From: Meandrina meandrites
Taxonomy: Eukaryota > Cnidaria > Anthozoa > Scleractinia > Meandrinidae
NCBI GenBank assembly: GCA_963693305.1
Contig: OY855910.1
Location: 19,808,362 to 19,872,361, forward strand
Reading direction: 5' to 3'
DNA length: 64,000 nucleotides
The position numbers and the translations under genes are program-made. The notes under the pieces are model-generated. The model was not told the DNA's origin, did not search any database, and worked only from the letters and a program-made list of their open reading frames with translations. Positions 1 to 11,699 of the stretch are shown here, in pieces (within the stretch, counting starts at the first letter, position 1; the number at the start of each line of letters is the position of its first letter).

Positions 1-800
1 ATGCAAAATGTGCCAGCCAGCAATCTCTTATCCCAATATTTAAAGCTTAACTGCAAGCCACCTTAGCTGAATGTAGGCTATCCAGAGTGCTACAGTTTAG
101 GTTTATAAATTTTAAAATGCCCAGTGGGTGAGAACAAAGAAGGAGTGAAGTGAAGAGAGCTTGCCATGAAGATAAAAGGAGCCTGATCAACAGTGCTCAC
201 AGCCAGTAAAGCAGAGGAGGCATTAAAAACAAAACATTCGCAGACTCTCTACACAACTGAAGGACAACTAAGTGGAGTATAAGATACACCCAGAACCACT
301 CAATAATAAGCAATGAAGATGGTAAGCTCCTGACAAATATATCATTTTCCCCAATGTTTTTTCTTAGTTTCGTCAAGATCTTTCAGTGTTCTTAGACTAG
401 TAATTTTATCGTATTTAGTGTTGAGGGCGTTCACTGACTGCACAACATCTTTGATCTGTTTACTCACAAGTTGTATTCTTCTCGTTTATTGTTGTTGTCA
501 GCACCTTTCTAAGGTAGGTCAAGGTAATAAAGTCATTCTAAGGTATGAAACCTGGAAACCTGAAGGCCCAGAATCCTAAAACCCAGGGTGAGTATATTAG
601 CTTAGGTCTGTGGAAATTTTAAGTGCGCTAGATCAGGAGAGAAGGATGTGCTTTGCTTTCACTGCAGACGGTTTTGTTAATCCAGTCCGATCCGGTCCAG
701 GTTTTGTCAATCCGGTGGTCTAGCTGGTCCAATCCAGTCTAATCCAGGTTTTTGTTAACGGCCGTTTTAGTCAAATCATTGGTGAAATGTGTGATCCACA
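1..800. other. Noncoding left flank, probably ATG7 intron 2
   Basis: I see no supported exon here. The next ATG7 exon on the minus strand should encode a segment like the conserved GTLYNTNT of the family, and I cannot find it, so it probably lies left of the window. A short imperfect repeat of the type 'ccagtccgatccggtcc' occurs near 680-760. Confidence 0.4.
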
Positions 801-801
801 A

Positions 802-1209
802 TACCTAAGTATGCTGGCAGGTACAAAACACAGGTCACAGGTTGCAGGTCACAGCTCGCAGGTTACAGGTCATTAAGGTTTTAAAAAATTAACATTTAGA
901 GGGTATGTGTACTACAAAACCCAAAACAATGAACAAAACTTGCTTGTGGTTAGCTTTTACCTCTGGTTGCTTGCAGTTAGCTAGCTTTCACTCTGGTTTG
1001 CTTGCGGTTAACTTTCACTCCAGTTTCCTTGCAGTTATAAGCTTTTTGTTGTTGGTAAGGGCAGTACTCTGATATAAAACCCCAAACAAAACAAATATTT
1101 AGAGTACTCGCCCTAATAAACAAATAAAATACCCTCCAAATGCTTTTTTTTTTTTTTGAAAAACCTGCAACCTGTGACCTGCATTTTGCACCTACCGTAA
1201 GTAAGGATA
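802..1209. mobile_element. Short inverted-repeat element with 45-bp termini
   Basis: The left end (about 803-849) contains CAGGTCACAGGTTGCAGGT, and the reverse complement of the same motif lies at 1163-1181. The match continues outwards with mismatches to about 1208. The interior carries the minisatellite segment listed next. No coding capacity is seen, so it is a nonautonomous element or a foldback. Confidence 0.55.
945..1045 (+). repeat. Minisatellite, 'gtttgcttgYggttag' family
   Basis: Three to four degenerate copies of a unit like 'cactctggtttgcttgcggtta'. The same unit forms the much larger array at 57014-58810, so this is a dispersed minisatellite family. Confidence 0.6.
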
Positions 1210-1280
1210 ATTTTTTTTATTATGGCACATGTTGAATTGCCTTAAAATGTGACTTCAAAATCTAAGGTTTCACTTATACT

Positions 1281-1912
1281 GTGTTCACACTAGGCCGAAA
1301 CATGATCAGTCTAATCATTATGAAACATGTTTTACTATGAAAAGTGTTCACATCGGACGGTACATTGAGTGAACGATCAATGTACTTTGAATCATGATCA
1401 GACAAAATACATTCAAAATGGTGGAGAGGAGGTGAGTACCCCAAAGATCCAAAATTGTGCCTACTATGACACCAGATCGATGCTCAGTTGAAAATATGGG
1501 CCGACGTATCAATAAAATGGCAATTCTACAGGTTGAAAGCACAATATTTGCAAGAACATCACCGCAAAACTTAATGACAGCAGCTGCCAGAGCAATGCAA
1601 AACCAAAATTTACAAACAATTCTTCTCGTACCGAAGATAGCATGAATGCTGTCTACCGCTCGTTAAATGCCCAAAGGGCTTGAGGATTGACACTAATTAA
1701 GAAACAAAAGAATGAATGGAAATGTTATAGTAATTTCCAGCTCCATTATTTGGTTTAAAGTGTACAAGATTTAATTTATGCGAGTACTGTAAAACCGCAT
1801 TAATTACACAACCTGTAGTCGATGAAATGTGCTTGAAACTGGCATCTGACGTGAACAATGCATTAACAAGGTGAAACTTGTTTACTCCAAACATGTTTCG
1901 GGTTTATGTGAA
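1281..1912 (+). mobile_element. Nonautonomous DNA element, GGCCGAAACATG family, copy 1
   Basis: The left end reads gtgttcacactaggccg followed by gaaacatg. The right end reads aaacatgtttcggg followed by a gtgaaca-like motif, giving degenerate inverted termini with many AACATGTTT palindromes. The interior (about 1540-1660) matches the interior of the inverted copy at 40136-40784. In that copy one frame reads WENIATKLN, which resembles the Myb/SANT-like protein of Harbinger transposons; that assignment is only an inference. Confidence 0.5.
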
Positions 1913-2333
1913 CATGACTTTGGTTGCCTAAAAATGGTGGAATTTGTCAAAATACCCACGTAGTGCACTCAATTTCGACAGACCTGAGCAAATGTAGTAC
2001 ACATTCCAGGTTTTAGGATTCCAAGCCTTAGTTTCTTTCTAGTTACTGCCAATAAGGCTTCCATCAATTAGAAGCAGTCTGTAGCGCCAACAGACTGAAA
2101 GAGCTACAAGTTTTTTCTTGTATTATATATTGTGGCAAGCAATTCAAGTTGCCTACTTTCTTTACCATGTGCCCATTAATAATTTTATTAATTTTGTGTT
2201 TTCATTTTTCTGTCTCCAGGGTATACAAATCTTGGGCATGCAATTCTACTACATTTATAATTTTACACCTTTAGATGTTTACAAAATATTATAATATAAC
2301 AAACCTATTGTTAATTATTTATAACACTTACAC

Positions 2334-5300
2334 AGAGAAAGCATTGTAATCCAAGTTGAAGCGACACAAAAGCCCAACTGGATCACCTAGAGAGTAAAAG
2401 CATTATGTTCTTAGGAAGAAACATCTATTAATAATTACCTATGAACATTGGGTAAAGCATTATTAAGGATGCACAAATAATAATTATTTGATCAAATTCC
2501 TAACCATACCATAGAGAGAACCTGCAGTCATTAAACCACTAGGGATGTCACCAAATTGCATGTCAGCGGATTTTTGTGAAAAGCAACTGATACAGTTCGG
2601 ATAGATTTTTTCACAGAACTGTTCATTTTCTATTAATACTGACTAAATTCTGACAGTTGATAAGGTAAGGCAAGTTCATTTATTTAACATCAAGTGCACA
2701 CGCACACAGTACAGGGAGTGGTCTCCCAATATCCCATGCCATAGGCTCATGACAAAAATGTTTGACAATTTAAAAACTAAGAATAAGTTAAAAGATTAAA
2801 AAGATCTAAAAGCTAAAAATGTCTGTATGATTATCATCAAAAGCAAGTACTACATTGGCAGCCATTAAAATTCAACTTATTTAATGTCTGTTAAAAGATG
2901 ACACGGTTCCAAATGTGCCATTTAGTCCATTTACCGGTAGTTCAAGATTGTCTGTTGTGACACAGGGTTTGAATAGGTTAGCAATATAACATGGGCCATT
3001 TTCCTTTAAAGATTTAAAAAATATTATTAAAGACTGAGTGTTCTATAGGTCTATGTTCCAGTGTTTTTTAATGCCCAGCATCTTAAGGATTGACTAATAA
3101 TATTGGTACTTTTCCCCATGTTCATTTTTTTTTTCTAGTCCATAATAATTAGTGTCTTCCAATAGCGAATGCAAATGATTACCCCACGAGGATCAGACAA
3201 CAGTATTAACGATTTATCAAGTCAAACCTTTTTGGTCAGAAGGAAGGATGTGAAGAGTAGAAGGTACAGTGTAGCAAGAATAAGAAAGCTGCGAAAAACG
3301 CAAGGAAAAGCAGCAAGAAAAAAAATTCAGAAGAGTTCAGCAAGGGTTCAAAATCTTGCTGCAGTGTAAAAAAGTCTTTTTCTAGTACAGCTGAGGGAAA
3401 TTTATTATGGTAGCACCAAAAAACAGTTTGATGGTTTAAAAATGTGGGTTTTTTAGACAATTTGGCATCCAAAGGGTTAATAAAATAAGATGCACTTGGG
3501 CTGGAGTTGTAAATTATGTGTGATTTAACTCCTTTCATCAATTCTTGGATGTCTATATAAGAATGAGAAGTTATTAACCTGGTGCCCCCCCCCCCCCCCC
3601 CCCCCTGGGTGAGGACCCCTGGTTCATAAAATGAGTTCTGCACAGTGAAATAATGTTGTAAAGCGACAATATCTAACAATCGATCAAAGATCACCAACAG
3701 GGAGCCGCATAGTAAGCCCTTTCTCCTTCATTATCTTATCGCATTTCGGTTCATCGTATAAAACTTGCAGCTTATAACCTTTAACATTTTTAATTCGAGT
3801 TCAAAATCGAAAATCTCGACTGCCAGAAAGAAAGACAATGTCTTTAAACAATTTAAATTCTCAAATGATTACAACCTCTATATGTTATAAACACTTGTGA
3901 AAAAAAAATAATTAAAGAAAAAAACGGCAATTGACAATTGAGTTTCCTTTATTGTGGCTATGCTTCGAAGAGAATATCCCATTATTTTGATATCAGAATA
4001 TCCTTTATGAACGTTACCAAAGGGTGGAAGGTTAGTTGTAAGTATCTGATGGCATACAAAGGTAATTTGACAGATAAGGAGTTGAACTAATTTGTTCATA
4101 TTTGTTTGTAGAGGTTTTCGGTTTTACAAGTAGGTTCTTGTTGCATAATTCATTTTCCGAGTTTCAGTGATTTAGCAAAAGAAAACAGTTCATGTTTAAC
4201 CACCCGGTTATAAGCTGCTAAGCTTCTTGTTTTGACAGAATAAAAGGATGACATTCTTGCACAAGTTAGAGGGTCCAACATAGATTTGGCAGGATGCACA
4301 ATGGGGCTTCTGCTTGTGTTTTCTTCTTGACAACACCTTGCACTTTGTGAAATTCCCTGCTAAGAATCCCCTCTAAAAACCTTCAAATTGTCAAGGTTTC
4401 TATTATTGTGATCTTGTATTTAAGTTTTTTGGAAAACTCATTCTTTTTTGTCACTTACTGGTAGTTAAAAAAATTAAACCTGCTTGTCACTGCTTGCTAA
4501 CAACAAATGACACAAGAAACCAAGTTCATTCAACAAAGCAGAAAAGGCACGAATTGTGACGTTAATGAGCGATATGACACTCACAAGCATGGTACTTGGG
4601 TCCCGGATGGAGTGGTGAACTACAAGTGGTTTAGTTCCCAGAAAACACTCTCCTCTATATAATAACATAATTTATTTTGCTGTTACCAGAACTGGGCCAT
4701 GTTAAAACACTTGTCTATTTTTTTAGGAAAGGAATTAAGTAAAATAGCAATTAGATGCAGTTATTACCAACTAACCAATTCAAGAGTCTTGTCAAAACAC
4801 TTGTCTATTTATAATTTGAATCAAAGGTCTGTTTGAGACAATGACTATTTTGCATAATGAAGTACTTATATGAGCAGCAGTTTACGCTTAAAAGATCAAA
4901 ATATTTTGGTTGTGTTCCAAAAATAATTTTCCTTCTTCTACCTTTTCTATAAACCTCTTATAATTAAACTCAAATCACTGCCCGGACTAATACATAACGC
5001 TCTAGACACATGTACGCATTGCAGACCTATGTGTCAAGTTAGCTCAATGTGTTGGTATACTGTATAAGAAAGCAGGGAGGGTAAGAGTTCAAAACAGGGC
5101 ATGCACACAATCTTTTTTTTCTCCTTCTGACGTTTTTTTGTCTTTCTTTTTTCCCCCAAATGCAAGAAGTTAATAACCGCTTCCCATATATTATTTTGCT
5201 CAATATTTTTGTATTGCATGCAAAATTGCATTATGTTATTAAAACCCATGCTTTCCTGGAGCCTGCATTCATTATGCAACAACAATGCCATATATTTTTT

Positions 5301-8300
5301 AGGTAATGTTTTGTAAAAATTCAAATAAGAAAATGCTCCTACCCCATGCTCTCGACATAGCTGATAACTATCTCATCATTATTTCACTGTTTCACATTTG
5401 CCAAAATTTAATTTTATGATGCCATATATTTTTTAGGTATAATGTTTTGTAACAATGTTTTGTAACAATTCAAATAAGAAAATGCTCCTACCCCATGCTC
5501 TTGACATAGCTGATAATTATCTCATCATTATTTCACTGTTTCACATTTACCAAAAGTTAATTTTATGATGCCATATATTTTTTAGGTATAATGTTTTGTA
5601 ACAATTCAAATAAGAAAATGCTCCTACCCCATGCTCTTGACATAGCTGATAACTATCTCATCATTATTTCACTGTTTCACATTTGCCAAAATTTAATTTT
5701 ATCTTCATCAACTCCAGTTATACATTGGTCAGCGGGATTACAAACGTCTATGACCTAAGGAAGGAAGGAAGGATCAGGGTGGTAAAGGTGGGGGGGGGGG
5801 GGGGTCACAATCACGAATCACAAGCCTATTTTTCCTCAAATCACGAATCACTTATGTATTTTAAGGCATTTCACGAATTACGTATTTTCATACGTTTTCA
5901 CAGGAAATGATAGCCGCAAGTTACCTGATTTGTGTTGCTTTTTCTTTGATTTGTCTTGACAGTAAGGTATTTTCTTAGGGTGACTGAACAACGCTAGTAC
6001 AGCTATTAGATTCTCGATTTTCACGAACGTTTATGCATGATTCACAAATCACGGTCCTCGAAATAAGAAGATCACGCATCACGTTAGGCTATCAATTCAC
6101 GGATCACGGCTAGATTCAAGCTCTTTTCACATGTATTTTTGCCCAAATCACACGTCACACATCACCCCTTTACCACCCTGAAGGATTGACCGAGCTAGTG
6201 ATTGCGCCTGTCTACTAAACTCCTATTTTGCATTCTGCAAAATACGTAGTCGTAAAAAGCAAAAGAAACAATAGAGCAATTTTTATCTGAGTGTCAAAAG
6301 TAATGTGTTTGCCTAATGTTGCCAATATTTGGTTTCAAAACTCAAATCATAAATACTGTAACACCAAAACTTGCCTGAACTCGTTCGCACATTTTTCATT
6401 TACTGGACTGACTATGTCCTTTGTGACTGGCCATAGTGATTACTGTGATTTTGGTTTTGAAAACACTCCAATGAGCAGAAGACACATTGATGAAGTTGCT
6501 TGTTGTTACTTTTTCCCAGTCATGTTAATACACTTCTCTATCTCAAGTTAGCAAATTTATTATTCAGTTACCAAAAAATCTTGTCATTTGTGCACAACAA
6601 TAATGAGCAGTTCCAGAAAATATCCATAACCACCCCATGGAAGGTCAATGGAAATTCCAAGGGGGTGGGGGGTCTCAAAAGGAAAGTATGGGGCTTAACT
6701 GGAAATTCCAGTGGGGTGGGGAGATTCAAACCAAAATGCCTTCTGTCGGAGGGGTATGGATATTTTCTGGAACAACACAATGTGCTGACTGTGCTGTTGC
6801 ATGCAGCAGTTGATTGAAAGTTGTTTGTTGTTGCAGTGAACATTTTCTATAGCCTAAAAATATATTGTCACCTGTAGGGCCCAGTTCAGATGCAGCACCT
6901 CACATGAGCCAAATCGAATTAAAATTTTGGGCCAACCTAAATTATTTAGATAAGCCTGAATTGACTCACACACCAAGATCAATTCAGCCAAAACTTAACG
7001 CATTCAGCTCAAAAATTAATTTTAATAATTTATGCATTTGAATTGGCTCATGTGAGATTGGCATTTGAATCAAAGCTGGTCCACAGGCATCATTCCCAGC
7101 TGAGCCAGGCAGGAAGAATGGCTGAGCCGATCCGAATTCAATCAGCCATTCTGAATTGATTCAGACCAGAAACTCATAAGGAGTTGAAACGTGTAACGCA
7201 CGTTCAGCATTCAGTTTTGCCAAGTACCATATTTGGAAACACAAAGGGTTTATACGCAAATGATTTACACACATAACGACACACGCAACAAAATTTTCGG
7301 TTTCGCAGTACAGTAAAAACCCGCATATAAGAACATGCGGATTAAGAACACCCAGGCTGAAATTTGGTAAAAAAGGAGCACATATATAAGAACACTTTCA
7401 GCCTGAAAAATAAAAAATTGTTCTTATATATAAAACCTCTTCCTTTCACATAAGGAACATGCAGTGTCTGTAACCTCACTATGGCATAAATTATTGTAAG
7501 GAAATAATTGAGAATTAATTAATTAAAGTGTTGTGTTGCCCACTCTTATTTCATCATAGTCTAGTATGTCCCTTACAGTTAAAAATAAGAACACTTAAGA
7601 ACACTTTCAGCCTGATTTTGCATTAAATACCCGACATATAAGACCCCAATAAGCCTGAATCCCAAAAATGGGTGTTCTTATATGCGGGTTTTAACTGTAA
7701 GTCACTTGAATTCCAACCTAAACGCCAGAAATTACTCACAGAAATTAAAGATATTCATTAAGAGTATCCAAGTGAAGTTCTCTAGACCACTTAATGAAGA
7801 TGAAACAGAAGAATTTAACCGAATTTAACTTAAATCAACCACAGTTGTTCAAAAACAAGATTGCACCATTTAGCGCGAGCTAGCACACGCTCTGAATTGA
7901 TTGGTTGATTTTTTCTCGTAATTTTCCAAATATCGTACTTAGTGGAAACGAATGTTCAAACGCTTTGTACAATACGAATCATAGGGAGTTACACGTTTCA
8001 ACCCTTATGGGTTTCTGTTCAGATGCTGTACTTCACGTGAACTATTTTAGCTAATTCAATTCCGCTCATCTGAAGTACGGCATCTGAAACAGGCCTATGC
8101 CTGTGGCAAATGATAAAAAGGTTACCGGTATTTATTGCTACTGCATGATTCATGCAAAAAAACTCCCTTGTCATTATATTGCAATGTGTGAGCTCTATTA
8201 CACATTAGCTACTCACACTTTATTGAAAACTAATGAAAAGTGAAATTGTGGTCGAAGACTTCCCCCTTTAGACAGGAAGGTATTTCTTGACTGGATGTCA

Positions 8301-8591
8301 TCTCATTTAAGACAAATTAAGAAAGACTTTCAAGACAGATTTACATAATACGTTATGTAAATGCGTCTTGAGAGTAAGTGCAATGAGGTCATTCGGACTC
8401 TTTGACTTCCCAATGAAAAGGGTACAATTTTTAAAACACTTACTATTTACGTAATATCCCTGTAGTGGTTTGGGTTTATCGTCTAATTGGTATATTTCGA
8501 GCTTGTTTTCAGTAAGTCTATGCCAAAAGGCGGCGTCAACAGCACTGGAATATGGTGCAAACTGCACTGCACTCTCAACAACAGCCGCCAT
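2334..8591 (-). CDS. ATG7: ATG7, autophagy E1-like activating enzyme, first two coding exons (gene continues off the left edge)
   Basis: ATG7 is the cytosolic E1-like enzyme that activates ATG12 and ATG8/LC3 for autophagosome formation. Exon 1 is 8444-8591, starting at an ATG in a Kozak-like ATGGCGGC context. It encodes the family N-terminus, including VQFAPYSSAVDAAFWHRL and, at its end, LQGYYVN. The donor is A|GTAAGT and leaves phase 1. Exon 2 is 2334-2386, 53 nt, with acceptor ctctag and donor GTGTAAG. It joins in frame to give GYYVNSDPVGL then RFNLDYNAFS, matching the human segment that follows GYYYN. Introns 1 and 2 are not coding. The ThiF-type adenylation domain and catalytic cysteine lie beyond the window. 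Orientation is divergent from VGLL4. Exon 1 is near certain; exon 2 rests on phase and sequence fit. Confidence 0.88.
2387..5282. other. ATG7 intron 1, left part, no recognised feature
   Basis: Low-complexity AT-rich DNA. A poly-C tract lies at 3587-3605, and a short duplicated motif 'aaaacacttgtctattt' at about 4704 and 4796. Open frames of 60-150 codons here show no family I recognise. Confidence 0.5.
5287..5702 (+). repeat. Tandem repeat, three copies of about 134-148 bp
   Basis: Copies begin at 5287, 5421 and 5569 with gccatatattttttaggt. Each runs through 'gaaaatgctcctacccc' and a 'catcattatttcactg' motif. Copy 2 has a 14-bp internal duplication (aatgttttgtaac). The near identity suggests recent duplication. 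Confidence 0.85.
5775..6180. mobile_element. hAT-like nonautonomous element with 6-bp target duplication
   Basis: The termini are CAGGGTGGTAAAG on the left and CTTTACCACCCTG on the right. They are flanked on both sides by AAGGAT (5769-5774 and 6181-6186). The subterminal regions are filled with 'tcacgaatcac' repeats in both orientations. A poly-G tract lies at about 5789-5804. No coding sequence. Confidence 0.75.
6611..6772. mobile_element. MITE with TTCCAGAAAATATCC termini
   Basis: The termini TTCCAGAAAATATCCATA and TATGGATATTTTCTGGAA are inverted copies. The interior is G-rich with repeated 'ggaaattcca'. A related fragment lies at 16346-16440. Confidence 0.75.
6875..8097. mobile_element. 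Long inverted-repeat element with a nested mariner-type MITE
   Basis: The left end contains GGGCCCAGTTCAGATGC. The right end contains GCATCTGAAACAGGCC, an imperfect inverted copy. Inner arms are also complementary: 'ggagttgaaacgtgtaac' near 7180 against 'gttacacgtttcaaccctta' near 7988. A 387-bp element (7311-7697) is inserted in the middle. No coding sequence is recognised. Confidence 0.6.
7311..7697. mobile_element. Tc1/mariner-type MITE with TA target duplication
   Basis: The termini are CAGTAAAAACCCGCATATAA and TTATATGCGGGTTTTAACTG. A TA dinucleotide lies immediately outside each end (7309-7310 and 7698-7699). A CAGT start plus TA duplication is typical of Tc1/mariner. The interior repeats 'agaacactttcagcctga', and there is no transposase ORF. 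Confidence 0.8.
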
Positions 8592-8647
8592 GTTGTGCCT
8601 CCCTGTCACGCACTACTCCATGTAACGTCCCTGAATTTTAATTAGAG

Positions 8648-8861
8648 AGCTTCAGAGACGTTTTTGAGCCACGGACAGCAACCGGAACCGGAAGGCGAAT
8701 CTTTTAGTTTTTGGCGAACGTTTACCTTCAAAAATAAGTAAGAAAGCCTTCGTTTTAGCACTTACAACTTGAATTTATGAATAAAAAGTCTCCAATACGC
8801 GCCAAAGACGAAAACGCTCCACTTCCGGTTCCCGTCCGTGGCTCGAAAACGTCTGTGCTTA
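8648..8861. mobile_element. Foldback MITE just upstream of ATG7
   Basis: About 45-bp arms are complementary with few mismatches: the left arm contains 'ttgagccacggacagc' and the right arm 'cgtccgtggctcgaaaac'. The element starts 57 bp upstream of the ATG7 start codon on the minus strand, so it sits in the ATG7 promoter or 5' UTR. Confidence 0.7.
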
Positions 8862-9741
8862 TTAAAGGTGGGGGTACAACCGATTTTGAGTGAAATTTTA
8901 AGAGGTTTAAGGAAGGGATAGAAGAAAGAAAATGATTTTCGGAACACCACCAGACAGTTGACCCTAACGCAAGAGCACCCCAGGTTGTCAGGGGACTGTT
9001 TGGGTCTTAACTTTAAATTTTAATTTTAAAATCACATTTAAACTTAAATATTTCTTATTTCTCAAAATTTTACTAATCCTTTGAGAAAAACTATCTCTTC
9101 CCAAACATTCCCAAAAACCACCCAAAAATTTACAAAACTCCGCTAAACATAGCTTTGTGAAATGAGCATAGAGTTTCTAGATTACTTGAAACACGGACGA
9201 GATATTCGCACTATAAACCCAAGTTTAGCGATGAAAAAACGGGCTTCAGGTGTACCCCTCTCTCTAGTTTGTCCAGCTGGTTATATGAGTATGTCAAGGA
9301 AAGAGACTAATCAGTAATAGAATTTTCAAGCGTAATGCATTTCAGTTCTTTGCAGCCTTTTACCCTGTGAGCAGTTACTTTATCCTACCAGGGCACTACG
9401 CTACATTTGGGTCGTGAAACTGCTTGTAGGTTTGGTGTTTATCCTTTCGACTTCAATTCATAAAATATTTCCTTCATAAATATACTGTCATGCTCTTCTA
9501 TGTGGCGAAAAGAGAGCACTTAGATTAGCAAAACGTATTTTCCACGCGTACATTTTTAGTATAGCGGGTGATGTCGCACCGTTTTCGTACCGGAAGTACG
9601 TATAAACGTTGCAGAGTTGAGGCAGGGTGAGAGACCTTGTGACTTATCCCCAAAAAGGGGGAACTTTATTTAGGTCTTTTTTTTGTTGTTTTATCAACTT
9701 ACCACAATTCATTTTACAACTGAATGAAACTGAAGGTATCA
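8862..9741. other. ATG7-VGLL4 intergenic DNA, left part
   Basis: No gene seen. A GC-rich stretch near 9560-9610 includes 'taccggaagtacg', an ETS-like core, which could be promoter-associated; this is only a motif observation. Confidence 0.35.
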
Positions 9742-10395
9742 GGTCGTTTCGCCCGATGGTGCTTTCGCCCGAAGACGTTTCGCCCGATCTCAGAGTCGAT
9801 TTGCCCGAAGAAAAAGTCGATTCGCCCGGACCAAGAGTCGATTCGCCCGGACTAAGAGTCGTTTCGCCCGGACTAATAAAATACTGGTTGATCAAGTATA
9901 TTCTTATTGTTATTGGAAACAAACATCTATGAATCACGCTGCGTATGGACACTTCGATTTATCACGCGTTTCTTGCGTACAAACTCTGTCCATAGATACA
10001 TCCGTTATTCGTATTCCCTTTTTGGTGTTTGTAGTACATATAATCGTTTTAGTCATGATCACATTTTACGTATGGCGTTTACGCTGTCAACCCGACTTGA
10101 CAAACGAAATCTATGTAATTCCGTTTGAAACCCTTATCCGAGCTTATATACACGAACATCTTATTAAGATATTATCCTAACCTATACAATGCTATATGAA
10201 CCTATACGAACCCTATTGACAATGATGTATAAACAGCGAATAAATATTTACGTCAAGCCTAAATCAAAAAGACCTTATACACGAACATCTTTTTTAAGAA
10301 AGATTCTAACTTAAGATGACCGAACTGGTCCGTAAAGTTTACTGCATGCTCTGAGCAACTGCTCTGCTGATTTATCTTTGGACGCGTATTGGTCC

Positions 10396-10492
10396 CAAAT
10401 TCTATTGACTAGTGAAAAGGTGAGATTTTTTTTGCAAGAGTAAGCTTCAGTTATCTTTTCAAATTCTATTGACTAGTGAAAAGGTGAGATTT
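10396..10492 (+). repeat. Short direct duplication
   Basis: 'caaattctattgactagtg' followed by aaaaggtgagattt occurs at about 10396 and again about 64 bp downstream, immediately before the higher-order array. Confidence 0.7.
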
Positions 10493-10493
10493 A

Positions 10494-10950
10494 TTCAAAC
10501 TTGTGAACATTTGAACCGCACGACGCTTTGAATAAGGACTGCAAGGACCTCGCTTAACGTTTTATTCAAACTTGTGAACTGAATGCGAGCAGACGCTTTG
10601 AACATAAAACCGTGTTTAACTTTTTTTTTCAAACTTGTGAATACGTGAATAGATGCTTTGAACATGAAACGTCGCTGCCCTCGCTTAACTTTTTATTCAA
10701 ACTTATGAACATTCGAACCGCACGACGCTTTGAACATGGACCTCGCTTAACGTTTTATTCAAACTTGTGAACTGAATGCGAGCAGACGCTTTGAACATAG
10801 AACCGACGTGTTTAACTTTTTATTCAAACTTGTGAAGACGTGAATAGATGCTTTGAACATGAAAGCGTCGCTGTCCTCGCTTAACTTTATATTCAAACTT
10901 ATGAACATTCGAACCGCACGACGCTTTGAACACGGACCTCGCTTAACCTT
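10494..10950 (+). repeat. Higher-order tandem repeat, order A-B-C-A-B-C-A
   Basis: Monomers of about 60-70 bp all begin with ttattcaaacttgtgaa and contain gctttgaac. Three monomer types can be told apart by their centres: A 'cgaaccgcacgac', B 'tgaatgcgagcagac', C 'acgtgaatagatg'. They follow each other in fixed order over two and a third cycles. Confidence 0.85.
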
Positions 10951-11699
10951 ACTAATCCCTGCTCCATTGTCAGTGAAAGTGATAACTTATTCGTTTCAAC
11001 AGTGAAAGTTTTAACTTGTTCGTTTCAATGCTATATGTTTGATTAAGTTAAGCAAACAAAACACACTTTTATTAGTCCGGGCGAATCGACTCTTAGTCCG
11101 GGCGAATCGACTCTTGGTCCGGGCGAATCGACTTTTTCTTCGGGCAAATCGACTCTGAGATCGGGCGAAACGTCTTCGGGCGAAGGCACCATCGGGCGAA
11201 ACGACCGCAATTCAAACTGAATGCATGTTATAAATGTTATAAATGCTTCACATGTAAATTTCAGTTGATCAGTTCCGGATTTGCACCTTTGAATGTCAAC
11301 TTTTGATTTTTGCAAGTTTCTTTTTTTGTTTTTGTGAACAAATCGTGGATCACGGAATACATATTTCCGCCTTCAGACACCAATGTCATTTTACCGCTCT
11401 GGAGACTATGTCACGCACCTACAACCAATCAGATCGATCAGTTGACATGGTTTGGTCACGGGGTTTTCGTCATGACTAATTCTTTTCATTCCTGAACACA
11501 AATCGCATGTTTGTTTCTATTTATTACATGGTACTGCCTGAAATAAGTTGTTAGGGGCAGGGATTTCACCAGGGTTCCCTCCACCTGAGGAAGAAACAAC
11601 TATGGTAAACTCTTATCATCGAGTACTTCGTTTCTTATTGCGTTGTCGGTAGTTTTTGGCTCAAAGTTTATTTCAATGTCGTCCAATTCGCTAGATATA

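Larger units (their letters stand above)
9742..11206. mobile_element. Nonautonomous DNA transposon with 140-bp terminal inverted repeats
   Basis: The left arm 9742-9881 and right arm 11067-11206 are exactly 140 bp each and almost perfectly complementary. They begin GGTCGTTTCGCCCGATGGTG. Each arm consists of five to six degenerate direct copies of 'gtcgattcgcccgga'. The interior has no recognised protein but holds a higher-order tandem repeat (10494-10950). A target duplication is not obvious. The element occupies nearly half of the ATG7-VGLL4 intergenic space. Confidence 0.8.

Noticed and set aside
3236..3697. 153-codon minus frame
   Set aside because: Contains a poly-Gly run from a poly-C tract and no recognisable domain; sits inside ATG7 downstream introns or intergenic repeat DNA.
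4474..4668. Minus frame of 64 codons and an opposite plus frame (GTWVPDGVVNYKWF) as possible exons
   Set aside because: No splice sites in register, no family recognised, and not in ATG7 order.
9627..9952. ORFs with repeated PGLRVDSPG or SPGEST
   Set aside because: They translate the subterminal repeats of the 9742-11206 element on both strands; the same frame recurs inverted at 11043-11315.
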